Assembly: GCA_016342755.1 (NCBI GenBank)
Contig: JAEINS010000006.1
Span: forward strand, 124,001 to 188,000
Origin: Melioribacteraceae bacterium
Lineage (GTDB): Bacteria; Bacteroidota; Ignavibacteria; Ignavibacteriales; Melioribacteraceae
Length of the DNA stretch: 64,000 nucleotides
Reading direction: 5' to 3'
Part shown: one piece after another, positions 16,934-25,806 of the stretch
Layout of the letters: each line of letters opens with the position of its first letter
How positions within the stretch are numbered: the stretch's first letter is position 1
Position numbers and translations under genes: made by a program
The notes under the pieces: generated by a model
The model's input: only the letters and a program-made list of their open reading frames with translations
What the model was told of the DNA's origin: nothing
The model's database searches: none

Positions 16934-17756
16934 TCATTACCTTTCCAAATTTTTCTTTGTATTCATCAATATTATTAAGTTCATCCAAGTGATTTTCATA
17001 CCAGTATTTTCCAGCATGTCTTTTATTTAATAATGCTATTTCAGGTTTTTCTTCAAGCAGTTTAAGTACATCATAAAATGTAAATTTATTATTACGGTTC
17101 TGAAGTTTTTCATATACAGTTTTTATAAACTGATAATCTTCTTCATAATCTATTGTCCATCTCATTTTATCGGAAAAATCTTTTCCTGTTTCCCATTCAA
17201 TATTGCCAATGTTATGCAGATCCGGGTTTTCCCAGATATATGGGGTTGTATGTTCTCTTTCAAAAAGTTTATCCGCGTTTTTCCAGGCGTTTTCTAATGT
17301 GTTAAATGACATTATTTCAACATCATTTCCATCGGGATAAGTTGCCGGATGAAGATTGCTTACATAATCAAAATTGTTATTTAAATAGTGTTTTATAACT
17401 CTGTCTATTATTGAGGAATCAATTAAAGGGCAATCGGATGGGATTTTTACAATTGCATCGGCTTTGTAATATTTAGCAGCCTGATAGTGTCTATCCAAAA
17501 GATCGGTTGGATGACCCCGTACAACACTAATATTATTATCCAGACAGAGATTAAATATCTCATCATCTTCAATTAGATCTGTAGTAATAACAGAAACTGT
17601 TCCAACGTGTTCCGATTTTTTAACACGTTCTATCATTTGAAGAAGCATAGGTTTTCCGCAAACAGGAAGCATCACTTTTCCGGGAAGCCGTGTTGAAGAA
17701 TTTCGTGCCTGTATAAGAGTAACAACTTTTATGTTTTGTAATTTATTAGTATCCAT
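16926..17756 (-). CDS. SpsF-type cytidylyltransferase (CMP-sugar activation)
   Basis: 276 residues of the CTP_transf_3 family. The nucleotide-binding start is LIQARNSSTRLPGKVMLP, followed by VISVRGHP-like region and KIPSDCPLIDSSIID, with DGNDVEIMSF and the REHTTPYIW motif further on. SpsF-like proteins are relatives of the CMP-Kdo and CMP-NeuAc synthetases and usually sit with NeuB. Probable job: charge the finished ulosonic acid with CMP before transfer. The start overlaps the glycosyltransferase stop by 11 bp. Cytoplasmic. The exact sugar is not readable from the sequence. Confidence 0.84.
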   Translation of the reverse strand: MDTNKLQNIKVVTLIQARNSSTRLPGKVMLPVCGKPMLLQMIERVKKSEHVGTVSVITTDLIEDDEIFNLCLDNNISVVRGHPTDLLDRHYQAAKYYKADAIVKIPSDCPLIDSSIIDRVIKHYLNNNFDYVSNLHPATYPDGNDVEIMSFNTLENAWKNADKLFEREHTTPYIWENPDLHNIGNIEWETGKDFSDKMRWTIDYEEDYQFIKTVYEKLQNRNNKFTFYDVLKLLEEKPEIALLNKRHAGKYWYENHLDELNNIDEYKEKFGKVMNV

Positions 17757-18750
17757 TATTTAATGCCCATTCGTTAAAATAAAATTCAGTTTGTTCCAAT
17801 TTGGTTAAAACGGCTTCAGCAACCTTTGCAATGTTGCCGGCAGATTCCCCGTTGTTCTGAATCGGTTGTAATGATTTTAAGGTTTCCAGATCAAAGTACG
17901 AGTAGACTTCTTTGTTTAGTACAATTCCTACATAAACAACTGTTGAGTACTTTGTAATAAGTGTTGTACAATTTGCTATCATTTCATCTATGCTGCCGTT
18001 TGTATAAACTAGAGCTTCGGGAGCAAGTTCGTTAATTTCTTTAGTGGCTCTTCTAAAATTTTCGTTTGGGTGGAGTTTGAAAATCAATTGCTGCTTACCC
18101 GCAATTTTTAAGGCTTCTTTTATAAATTTTTTTCTGTTTTCATACTTTAAAGTTTCTCTTGCGTCAGAAGTCGCGACAAGTACAAAATCTTTGTGCGGAA
18201 AATTATTGTTAAGCAGTGTTTGAAGATTATCAAAGTTTGGAATTCCCGTAACAAGTAGCTTTTCGGGGCGGATTCCTTTTTTAAGAAACAGCTTGTTATA
18301 ACCTTCGGATGCGACACAAAAATATGTGTAAGCATCAGATAAACCGGTTGTAGAAGTACTTGCAAGATATCTGGGAAACTTAAAATACTTAGCCATATAA
18401 TACATAAAGTTTTCAGGATCAGTCATACCTTCCTGAACAAGTATTACTTTCTTGTTTTTTAAGTTGTTAGGAATAATTAAATCCGAACAAGTGAAAATTA
18501 AATCATAATCGTTGTTCCCGCCTCTGGGATCGATTTGAAGGTTATTTTTACGCAGGTAGTTAAATGTTGATTCTTTAAAGTTGTTTCCAAGAATAGTAAA
18601 ATTCAAATAATCATTTTCCGCGGCATATTTTATAATTCCATCACCATAAAAATTAGTGAAGTAATTGTCGTATTTAGAAAGATGCTCTGATATTTTATGC
18701 ATCATTGTTGTCTGGTTTTTAGAACCGCAAATGTAAAGTATCTTTTTCAT
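17746..18750 (-). CDS. Probable GT-B type transferase (CDP-glycerol/polysialyl transferase-like)
   Basis: 334 residues, first gene of the eight-gene sugar operon. It starts with a basic N-terminus and ILYICGSKNQTTMM, a glycine-containing first strand. A DLIFTCSDLIIPN strand, KVILVQEGMTDPE, and the second-half motifs LVTGIPNFDNL and IFKLHPNENFRRA followed by DEMIANCTTLITKYSTVVY give the layout of GT-B folds seen in UDP-GlcNAc 2-epimerase, TagF and polysialyltransferases. KLHPNE and the S/T-rich segment near IANCTTLITKYST match the nucleotide-phosphate binding region of those families. Likely it transfers the CMP-activated sugar, or is a 2-epimerase-like enzyme. No family assignment is certain. 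Confidence 0.65.
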   Translation of the reverse strand: MKKILYICGSKNQTTMMHKISEHLSKYDNYFTNFYGDGIIKYAAENDYLNFTILGNNFKESTFNYLRKNNLQIDPRGGNNDYDLIFTCSDLIIPNNLKNKKVILVQEGMTDPENFMYYMAKYFKFPRYLASTSTTGLSDAYTYFCVASEGYNKLFLKKGIRPEKLLVTGIPNFDNLQTLLNNNFPHKDFVLVATSDARETLKYENRKKFIKEALKIAGKQQLIFKLHPNENFRRATKEINELAPEALVYTNGSIDEMIANCTTLITKYSTVVYVGIVLNKEVYSYFDLETLKSLQPIQNNGESAGNIAKVAEAVLTKLEQTEFYFNEWALNNGY

Positions 18751-19069
18751 TTTAGTTTTTTGTTTTTTGTACGCTACAAAGAAAAGAAACGAATATTACG
18801 GTAAAATTAAGAGGCAGTTAACTAATTGTTAATGTTTATTAGTGAGTTTACCGATAAACATATTACCAGAGAAAATTGAGAATAATGTCAGTCCGGTTGA
18901 AGTCGGGAACTAGTCATTTCAGAGTGAAATACTAAATTTCATTGTACATGTTGTAAAAAGCTGTATTAATATTTCTTAAATATTCCTTAACACTAACTTT
19001 AAATAGCCTTAATATGGATGTAGTATGTTTTAATTCGCGATTGCAAAACTTCATTAACCAGGGAATTAT
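18751..19069. other. Divergent intergenic region upstream of the sugar operon
   Basis: 319 bp between the minus-strand sugar operon and a plus-strand metallophosphoesterase gene, so promoters for both should lie here. I see no clear hexamer pair. A small perfect hairpin, ATTTCA-GAG-TGAAAT, is at 18916-18930, just after a stretch (GGTTGAAGTCGGGAAC) resembling short repeats of this phylum. The stretch next to the operon is very AT-rich. Confidence 0.4.
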
Positions 19070-19993
19070 ATGAGAATTGCCCACATTTCGGATTTACATA
19101 TTAGTCTGTTTTATAAGAAAGAAAATGTATACAAAACTCAAAAAGCTTTTGAAAACATATTAAACCAGGACGTTGATCATATAATTATAACAGGCGATAT
19201 TTCTGATAATGCTGAATGGAAAGAGTTTTTGGTTTTTAGAAACATATTAAAGAACTTAGATCTCTTAGATTCAAAAAAAACAACTTTAATAATTGGAAAT
19301 CATGATATTTTTGGCGGAGTGCGAACAGCTGAAGATGTGATCAGTTTTCCTTCTAAATGCAGAAATATAAATTATGAAGAAGCCATTTTAAGGTTTACTA
19401 ATTATTATATTGAATTGTTTGACGATGTAAAATTTTTAAATCCTAAATCGTTTTTTCCTTTCATAAAAACTATTGATGAATATTGTATTCTCGGTATTAA
19501 CTCAATTGATAAATATTCTACTTTTAGAAATCCATTTGCTTCAAACGGGTATATTGCAGACAATCAGTTTAAATTAATAAAAGAAAAGTTAAAACTGAAT
19601 GAATATAAGGATTCTAATATAATTGCAGCGGTGCATCATCACTTTTATAAAGCAAATGAAGAAACAACCAGTTCAGCCAGCAGACTGTGGGATAATATTG
19701 AAAAGTTTACAATGAAACTTCGAAAGAAAAAACGGATTATAAAACTATTTAGTGAAAACAATATAAACCTTGTTCTTCACGGTCATAGTCATGAAATGAA
19801 AACATACAAAAGAAAGGAAATTCAGTTTGTTAATGCCGGTGCTTCAATAGATAATAAGCTGCATAATGCCTCCTATTATTTAATTGATTTAGTTGATAAT
19901 GATTTTACTATAAGAAGAAAAAGTCTAGAAATTGAAGAAAATTTTAATAACAGAGAACTATCAGCGAAGGAAATAATATATTTAGCCGGTTAA
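19070..19993 (+). CDS. Calcineurin-like metallophosphoesterase
   Basis: 307 residues with all metal-binding motifs: ISDLH at residues 6-10 (Asp8, His10), TGDISD at 41-46, GNHD at 76-79, a VHHHF block and HGHSH in the C-terminal third. The family covers cyclic-nucleotide phosphodiesterases (CpdA), lipid and protein phosphatases; the N-terminal IAHISDLHIS resembles the CpdA group. No signal peptide, so it acts in the cytoplasm. ATG 19070 has a GGGA site. It stands alone facing away from the sugar operon. The substrate is open. Confidence 0.82.
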   Translation: MRIAHISDLHISLFYKKENVYKTQKAFENILNQDVDHIIITGDISDNAEWKEFLVFRNILKNLDLLDSKKTTLIIGNHDIFGGVRTAEDVISFPSKCRNINYEEAILRFTNYYIELFDDVKFLNPKSFFPFIKTIDEYCILGINSIDKYSTFRNPFASNGYIADNQFKLIKEKLKLNEYKDSNIIAAVHHHFYKANEETTSSASRLWDNIEKFTMKLRKKKRIIKLFSENNINLVLHGHSHEMKTYKRKEIQFVNAGASIDNKLHNASYYLIDLVDNDFTIRRKSLEIEENFNNRELSAKEIIYLAG

Positions 19994-20162
19994 ATTATTT
20001 CTGGTTACTTAAAGTTCGTAGTTAATTTAAGTGTTTCATTTTTCTTTTTTGATAGTTAAATTAAAACATGAAATAGTTTATAAGAATATAATATCCCTTT
20101 TTTGTAACTGTTTCTTATTGTTAATCATTATTATCTAGTAAAAATCTTATGATAGTTGTTTA

Positions 20163-20729
20163 ATGAGTTTTTGTCATTTTAAGTTAATAAGGAATTTTTT
20201 CTTTTTATTTGTGAGTGCATCTGTTGTTTTTGGTGATGTATATACAAATAATGAAAATATAATTAATCAGTTAAAAGCTGTTTACTTAGAAAAATTTTCT
20301 CTATTTACAGATTGGCCGTCTGAATCAAAAATATATGATAAAGACAAACCCTTTATTATAGATATATTAGGCGAAGACTCTCCATTAAGCCAGGAAATCA
20401 AAAGAACATTTCAAGAAGAAAACATTAGTATTTTAAACAAAAAAGTTAAGTTTAATTTTATTGAGAAATTCAGTGAAATTACGGATTGTCATATACTTTT
20501 TATAACTGAAAATAGCATTAATACAATTGAAGAAATTGCTGACTTTGTAAAAACTAAACCAATATTAGTAATTAGTGATGTTGAAGGTGATGCCCAAAAA
20601 GGAGCTCATATAAATTTTTATCTAACTTCCGAAGGAAAGCTTCATTTTGAAATCAATGCAAATGTCGCAAGGTCTTCACGGGTTCAGATTAATTCAAGAT
20701 TATTAAGAATAGCAAAAATTATTGAATGA
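20163..20729 (+). CDS. YfiR-family (DUF4154) periplasmic protein, copy 1
   Basis: 188 residues with a hydrophobic signal sequence near the N-terminus. Family marks are LKAVYLEKFSLFTDWP near the start of the mature protein, ITDCHILFITE in the middle, and PILVISDVEG.AQKGAHINF with SSRVQINSRLLRIAKII at the end. In Pseudomonas, YfiR is a periplasmic redox-sensitive inhibitor of the diguanylate cyclase YfiN; here no cyclase is near. The P. aeruginosa disulfide cysteines are not kept (only one Cys in the mature part). It is followed 146 bp later by a paralogue, then by three TonB receptors. Confidence 0.82.
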   Translation: MSFCHFKLIRNFFFLFVSASVVFGDVYTNNENIINQLKAVYLEKFSLFTDWPSESKIYDKDKPFIIDILGEDSPLSQEIKRTFQEENISILNKKVKFNFIEKFSEITDCHILFITENSINTIEEIADFVKTKPILVISDVEGDAQKGAHINFYLTSEGKLHFEINANVARSSRVQINSRLLRIAKIIE

Positions 20730-20875
20730 CTTATTTATTAATAATTAGAAGTATTTAATTTTTTAAATAAATCCCGATAATACTTTTACATGAATAATAA
20801 ATAAAAAAATAGCAAAAAATAAGACTAATAGGCATTTGTGAGTCAGCTTAAAAAACTGATTTTATTAAACCCCTA

Positions 20876-21421
20876 ATGAAAATTGCGAAGATCATATCGA
20901 TTTTTATCTCAATTGTATTCTTATGCAATTTTACCTCTATTATAGATGATACCCCGATTTATAAATTAAAAGCAGTTTACCTTGAAAAATTTTCCCTCTT
21001 TGTTAGCTGGCCGGAAGAATCTAATATAGCTGATACTACAAAAAGCTTTGAAATTACCGTAATTGGAGAAAATCCTTTTGAGGGTGAACTTGTAGATTTG
21101 TATGTAAAGGGTAATGTTAAAATTTGCAAAAAGAAAGTAGATGTTACTTTTATTGAGAACATTGAAGAAATAAATAACTGCCAAATACTATATGTTGCAG
21201 AATCCGCAAATAACCAATTTAAAGAAATTTATAAAGCTGTAAAAGATAAGCCGATTTTAGTAATTACCGATACTCCGGGATTTGCGGAAAAAGGAGCCCA
21301 TATTAGTTTTTTTGTTTCTAATGAAGGGAAACTTAATTTCGAAATAAACAAGAATAGAGCAACTGAATCGGAAGTTAGAATAAGTTCCAGATTGCTGCGG
21401 ATTGCAAAAATAATTGACTAG
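20876..21421 (+). CDS. YfiR-family (DUF4154) periplasmic protein, copy 2
   Basis: 181 residues, clearly related to the preceding gene: LKAVYLEKFSLFVSWPEES, INNCQILYVAES, PILVITDTPGFAEKGAHISF and EVRISSRLLRIAKIID align without large gaps. A signal peptide spans about residues 1-22. Its stop is 9 bp before the ATG of the first TonB receptor, so the two are one transcript. DUF4154 genes next to TonB receptors and sensor kinases are frequent in Gram-negative bacteria, which points to envelope signalling linked to outer-membrane receptors; a precise role is not known. Confidence 0.84.
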   Translation: MKIAKIISIFISIVFLCNFTSIIDDTPIYKLKAVYLEKFSLFVSWPEESNIADTTKSFEITVIGENPFEGELVDLYVKGNVKICKKKVDVTFIENIEEINNCQILYVAESANNQFKEIYKAVKDKPILVITDTPGFAEKGAHISFFVSNEGKLNFEINKNRATESEVRISSRLLRIAKIID

Positions 21422-21430
21422 AGAGTGACT

Positions 21431-23626
21431 ATGAAGAAGAATAAAATATTGATTTTGATGATGTTCGTGACTCTGTGTTTTATTTCAGAGACTTCTTTTT
21501 CACAGGAAAAAACTCTGACAACAAAAGATCTTTTTGCTATGTCGCTTGAGGAACTTATGGATGTTAAAATAGTAACGGCGGGTAAAAAGGAAGAAAAATT
21601 ATCAAGCGTTCCGGCAAGTGTTTATGTTATTACCAGAGAAGAAATTGAAAGACTTGGTTTAACCTGTTATACCGATCTGCTTCAGCACATACCCGGTTTT
21701 TATATGATAGATGATTATTACTGGCTTGGATCTACAAGTTTTGGAGTTAGAGGATTCTTTTCAACGGGACCAATGAATAACCTTATAATTCTGATAAATG
21801 GTGTAAATCAAATGTCGGATAAATACTCAGACTATCCGGATGTTAAAATAAATGTGCCAATTGAATCGATTGAGAGAGTTGAAGTAATTAAAGGTCCAAT
21901 GTCCGTAATATATGGATCAGGTGCGTTTTTTGGAGCAATTAATATAATAACTCACAATCCTGAATCAGATTCCCAAACTAAAAAAGTTTCTGTTTCATAC
22001 GGAACCGGAAACAGAAAAAAAGCAGCCTTAAAATATTCTTATAAGGAAAAGGATCTAAGTTTTACCGTTAATACTGCCTATTGCCGTTATGAAGGAATTG
22101 ATATACCATTTAAGGATTTAACAACAAAAGAAGGTATACTTAATTATGTTGGTTTAGCACCGGACGCGACAACTGCCGGACAATTGGATACTGAGAGAAA
22201 ATATTTTAGTCTGGCACTTAATCATAAAACTTTTTTTGCTGATTTTAGTATTTCCGAAAGCCAGAAAGATGTTTTCGACGCTCAGCCAAATCTGCCAAGA
22301 GGTTCTGAACTAAATACAAAAGCCGCAAATGCTGTTATCGGATTTAATTATCAGATTTCAGAAAAACTAAAAGGTAAAGTTAAACTGGGATATTATTCAC
22401 ACAGTCATACTTTGGATTATGAAATATTCAGACCTAATTATTACGAAATAGACGGGCAGAATACAAACTCTTATGATGTTGAGATAAATGCTATTTATAA
22501 TGTTAAGAAAAACTTAAACTTTGATTTTGGACTGTATAGAAGAACTGTTCTGGATATACATCAAATATCCGATTTTGGTTATTACGGACTTGATTATGGC
22601 GCGGGAGAACATGGACTTCCATCGGGCGAAACATATTCAACACATGCGGTTTATACACAGGCAAGCTATTCGCCAACGGATAAAATTAAGCTGGTTGCCG
22701 GAATTCGTCTGGATCATCTTGATGATTACAATATTGAAGTTACACGTGGTATTGTAACCGAAGATCCTGCTGACGGACGTAATCCGGACGATCCGGATAA
22801 CCGTACAATTATTAAGAGTAAATACGAACCTAAAGACAATGGGTTTTCAACAGTAACACGTCTGGCGGCAATTTATTCTCCGGTTAAAAATCATGTAATT
22901 AAACTTATGTGGGGTCAGGCAGCAAAACAGCCTTCATTTACAGAAAACTACAGACAATTACCCGGTGGTTATCCGTTTCTTGATGCCGCAAAAATAAATA
23001 CTCTGGAATTAAATTATCTATTTAATTATGGGACTAAATTTTCGGCAAACCTAAGTGTTTTTTATAATACTATAAATAATTTAATCTCGTCTACAAATAT
23101 CTACGACCAGACAACAGGCCAATGGGATATATTCAGCTATACATCAGGTAAAATGGAAACTACCGGATTAGAGGCCGGATTAAGATGGCAGCCTTTTGAT
23201 ATAATAAGAGTTGAAGGAGATATAAGTTATCAGATATCTGAAGATAAAAAACCCGGATACGAAGATATTGAGCCGGGATATTCTCCGAAACTATTGGGGT
23301 ATTTTAGCCTGATATATACTTATAATAAAAATAGATCTATTACGCTTAGCGCAAGATATATGGATGAAATGTTTACTTTATGGAAAACAGATACAACTCC
23401 TGAAAATGGACAGAGAATTGGGGATAAAGTTGATTCCTATTTTGTTATTGGTATTAATTTTCTTAGAAAAAATATATTAGATACTGATCTTTACGCGTCA
23501 CTTAAAATAAACAATTTATTCGATCAGGAAATTAGATATCCTACAACAACATCAAACTCATGGGCCAATAAAGGTACTGTCGGTATGGGAAGATCGGTGT
23601 TGTTTACACTTGGATACGAATTTTAG
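21431..23626 (+). CDS. TonB-dependent outer-membrane receptor 1
   Basis: 731 residues from ATG 21431 (AGAGAG site upstream). After the signal peptide comes TKDLFAMSLEELMDVKIVTAGKK, an N-terminal stretch shared by all three receptors here, then a plug domain (VPASVYVITREEIERLG, LLQHIPGF, IERVEVIKGPMSVIYGSGAFFGAINI) and a 22-strand barrel ending in aromatic VLFTLGYEF. No SusC-type carboxypeptidase-regulatory domain and no SusD gene are present, so this is not a glycan utilisation pair. It probably takes up a siderophore, cobalamin-like or other small ligand, or relays a signal. I saw no cobalamin riboswitch upstream. Confidence 0.9.
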   Translation: MKKNKILILMMFVTLCFISETSFSQEKTLTTKDLFAMSLEELMDVKIVTAGKKEEKLSSVPASVYVITREEIERLGLTCYTDLLQHIPGFYMIDDYYWLGSTSFGVRGFFSTGPMNNLIILINGVNQMSDKYSDYPDVKINVPIESIERVEVIKGPMSVIYGSGAFFGAINIITHNPESDSQTKKVSVSYGTGNRKKAALKYSYKEKDLSFTVNTAYCRYEGIDIPFKDLTTKEGILNYVGLAPDATTAGQLDTERKYFSLALNHKTFFADFSISESQKDVFDAQPNLPRGSELNTKAANAVIGFNYQISEKLKGKVKLGYYSHSHTLDYEIFRPNYYEIDGQNTNSYDVEINAIYNVKKNLNFDFGLYRRTVLDIHQISDFGYYGLDYGAGEHGLPSGETYSTHAVYTQASYSPTDKIKLVAGIRLDHLDDYNIEVTRGIVTEDPADGRNPDDPDNRTIIKSKYEPKDNGFSTVTRLAAIYSPVKNHVIKLMWGQAAKQPSFTENYRQLPGGYPFLDAAKINTLELNYLFNYGTKFSANLSVFYNTINNLISSTNIYDQTTGQWDIFSYTSGKMETTGLEAGLRWQPFDIIRVEGDISYQISEDKKPGYEDIEPGYSPKLLGYFSLIYTYNKNRSITLSARYMDEMFTLWKTDTTPENGQRIGDKVDSYFVIGINFLRKNILDTDLYASLKINNLFDQEIRYPTTTSNSWANKGTVGMGRSVLFTLGYEF

Positions 23627-23654
23627 AATTAGATTAGTTTAAGGATTAAATTAA

Positions 23655-25784
23655 ATGAATTCTATAATTGAAAAATTCAGAAATTATTATGCCTTGGTTT
23701 TTATAATCAGCATTGTAATATCTAGTACAAATTATGCGCAGGAAACAAAATCATTAAGTAACGAAGAACTTCTAAACATGTCGTTAGAAGACTTAATGAA
23801 TATTCCGGTTATAACGGCTTCTGATAAACTGGAGGATTTGCTGGATGCTCCGGCAAATATTTATGTCCTATATGGAGAACAGTTAAGGAAACGCGGTTAT
23901 ACTTCTTTGCAGGATTTAATGGCCGATTTGCCGGGAGTTACCTGGCTAAACAGATATTCTGCTTTTAATGCCCAGGTAATTAGAGGTCAGTATAATTCTA
24001 AAAGATTAACACTTATGTTCGATGGAATGATTTATAATCCCAGAAACGGATTTGGTGTGCAATGGGCAGACAGGTTCCCAATTGAAGGAGTTGAAAAAAT
24101 AGAATTTATAATTGGTCCTTACGCTTCGTTATATGGCCGCAATACATTTTCCGGAGTATTAAATGTTATAACAAAAAAAGGGGAAAAGCTTAAAGGCGGA
24201 GAAGTTAATTTTCTTTACGGCAAAGATAATCAGTTGCAGTCTTCTGTTGTAGCGGGTAATAAAATCGGTGAGTGGGATTTTTACATGTCGCTATTTAAAA
24301 ATTACAGCAATAAAGGAGTTGATCTGGCAGAAGAATATCCTGAATATTATTCTAAGAAAAATAGAGAAAAGGAAATTTTTGAAGGAAATCCGGTAATTAT
24401 AGCCGAAGGTGTTTCATCTGATATGATTTTACCCTGGGATAACAATGAAGTTTATTTTAAAGTTAGTCATAAAAGCGGATTAGATTTTCAGTTGCAGTAT
24501 AACCACTCTGATATGCCAAAAATTGGTGCCGGATTTACACCTTTATATTATGTTTCTTCGGAAGATTGTAAATTGACAGATAAAATGCTGAATGGATCCC
24601 TGAGTTATAAGTATAAACTAAATGAAGATTTGATGCTTTCTTCTCATTTTACCTATCAGAATTTTGACTGGCTGGCAAAGAACATTTATGTAACCGGAAA
24701 CCACAGATGGTATACGCAAAAAGCAGAAACGTTTATGTTTAATCAAAAAGGGCGTTGGCAGGCTGCTGATTGGAACGAACTGTTTTTTAATATTTCGGTA
24801 GAAAGGGTTTATGAAAAAGACCTGATTACATCTACACCTAATAAACCTGCATGGACTAAGGATAATAAACATGAAGTAGATTATCTTAACATTTCAGTGC
24901 AGGATCAGATTCATCTAACAAAAAAACTGAATCTGGTAGTAGGACTGATGTATGAAAAATCTGATCTTTATAAAGATGTGTTTATTCCCAGGTTCTCCGG
25001 AATTTATTCTTTTGATAACCGGAATATACTTAAGCTAATTTATTCTGCGGGTTTTTTAACACCTGATCCCGAGGTAAGAGTTACGCAATATGATAGGAAT
25101 GGCGCAATAAACTTATATGGCCGTACCAATATGGATCCCGAGTATATTAATAGTTTTGATCTAAATTTTACCAGATTATGGAATAAAAACACATCAACAA
25201 TTTTAAGCATATTTTATAATCAGACAAATGATTTTATTCAGCAGGTTGAAGATTTATCAATGCCCGGTATAAGAACATGGAAAAACATTGGAACTACATC
25301 ATCGTACGGATTCGATTTTACAATTAATTCTAAAATAACAAAATCATTGCAAAGCTGTTTTTCATATTCTTTTGTTGATGGCAGTATACACGATCTTTTA
25401 ATTGATAATTTGTTATCAGAAATAGACAGACTTCCTACCCAGGCAATTCATCATTTTAAATTTTCTATTTGTTATACATTCTGGGATGATAAATTAAATT
25501 TGTACTTAAATGATCTGTTTATTGGAAACCGTTATACATGGGAAGATGAAAAAATTAACGGTTATCAGTTTGCTGTACCTGATTATAAGTTAGCCGGTTA
25601 TAACATTGTTGATATAAACTTAAACACGGCAAATAAATTTAGTGATAAATGGAGGTTTTCTGTCGGTATCAGAAATTTATTTAATGAAGACGGATTTGAT
25701 CCCACTTACTCCGATTATTCAGTTTCAAGCTATAGCCCAATTAGAAAAAGATGGTGGAATATTCAGATAGGGTATAAGTTTTGA
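23655..25784 (+). CDS. TonB-dependent outer-membrane receptor 2
   Basis: 709 residues, 28 bp after receptor 1. Signal peptide, the shared NEELLNMSLEDLMNIPVITAS segment, plug domain (APANIYVLYGEQLRKRGY, DLMADLPGV, VEKIEFIIGPYASLYGRNTF, LNVITKKG) and barrel with a C-terminal IQIGYKF. The GPxxSxYGRNTF plug end replaces the more common YGSGAF. It is as divergent from receptors 1 and 3 as separate family members usually are, so this is an old expansion and not a recent duplication. Ligand unknown. Confidence 0.9.
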   Translation: MNSIIEKFRNYYALVFIISIVISSTNYAQETKSLSNEELLNMSLEDLMNIPVITASDKLEDLLDAPANIYVLYGEQLRKRGYTSLQDLMADLPGVTWLNRYSAFNAQVIRGQYNSKRLTLMFDGMIYNPRNGFGVQWADRFPIEGVEKIEFIIGPYASLYGRNTFSGVLNVITKKGEKLKGGEVNFLYGKDNQLQSSVVAGNKIGEWDFYMSLFKNYSNKGVDLAEEYPEYYSKKNREKEIFEGNPVIIAEGVSSDMILPWDNNEVYFKVSHKSGLDFQLQYNHSDMPKIGAGFTPLYYVSSEDCKLTDKMLNGSLSYKYKLNEDLMLSSHFTYQNFDWLAKNIYVTGNHRWYTQKAETFMFNQKGRWQAADWNELFFNISVERVYEKDLITSTPNKPAWTKDNKHEVDYLNISVQDQIHLTKKLNLVVGLMYEKSDLYKDVFIPRFSGIYSFDNRNILKLIYSAGFLTPDPEVRVTQYDRNGAINLYGRTNMDPEYINSFDLNFTRLWNKNTSTILSIFYNQTNDFIQQVEDLSMPGIRTWKNIGTTSSYGFDFTINSKITKSLQSCFSYSFVDGSIHDLLIDNLLSEIDRLPTQAIHHFKFSICYTFWDDKLNLYLNDLFIGNRYTWEDEKINGYQFAVPDYKLAGYNIVDINLNTANKFSDKWRFSVGIRNLFNEDGFDPTYSDYSVSSYSPIRKRWWNIQIGYKF

Positions 25785-25806
25785 TAATTCTTGCGGGAAA
25801 TAATAT

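Noticed and set aside
20730-21430. Cobalamin riboswitch ahead of the TonB receptors
   Set aside because: The receptor transcript begins with YfiR genes and no cobalamin box-like sequence is visible upstream.
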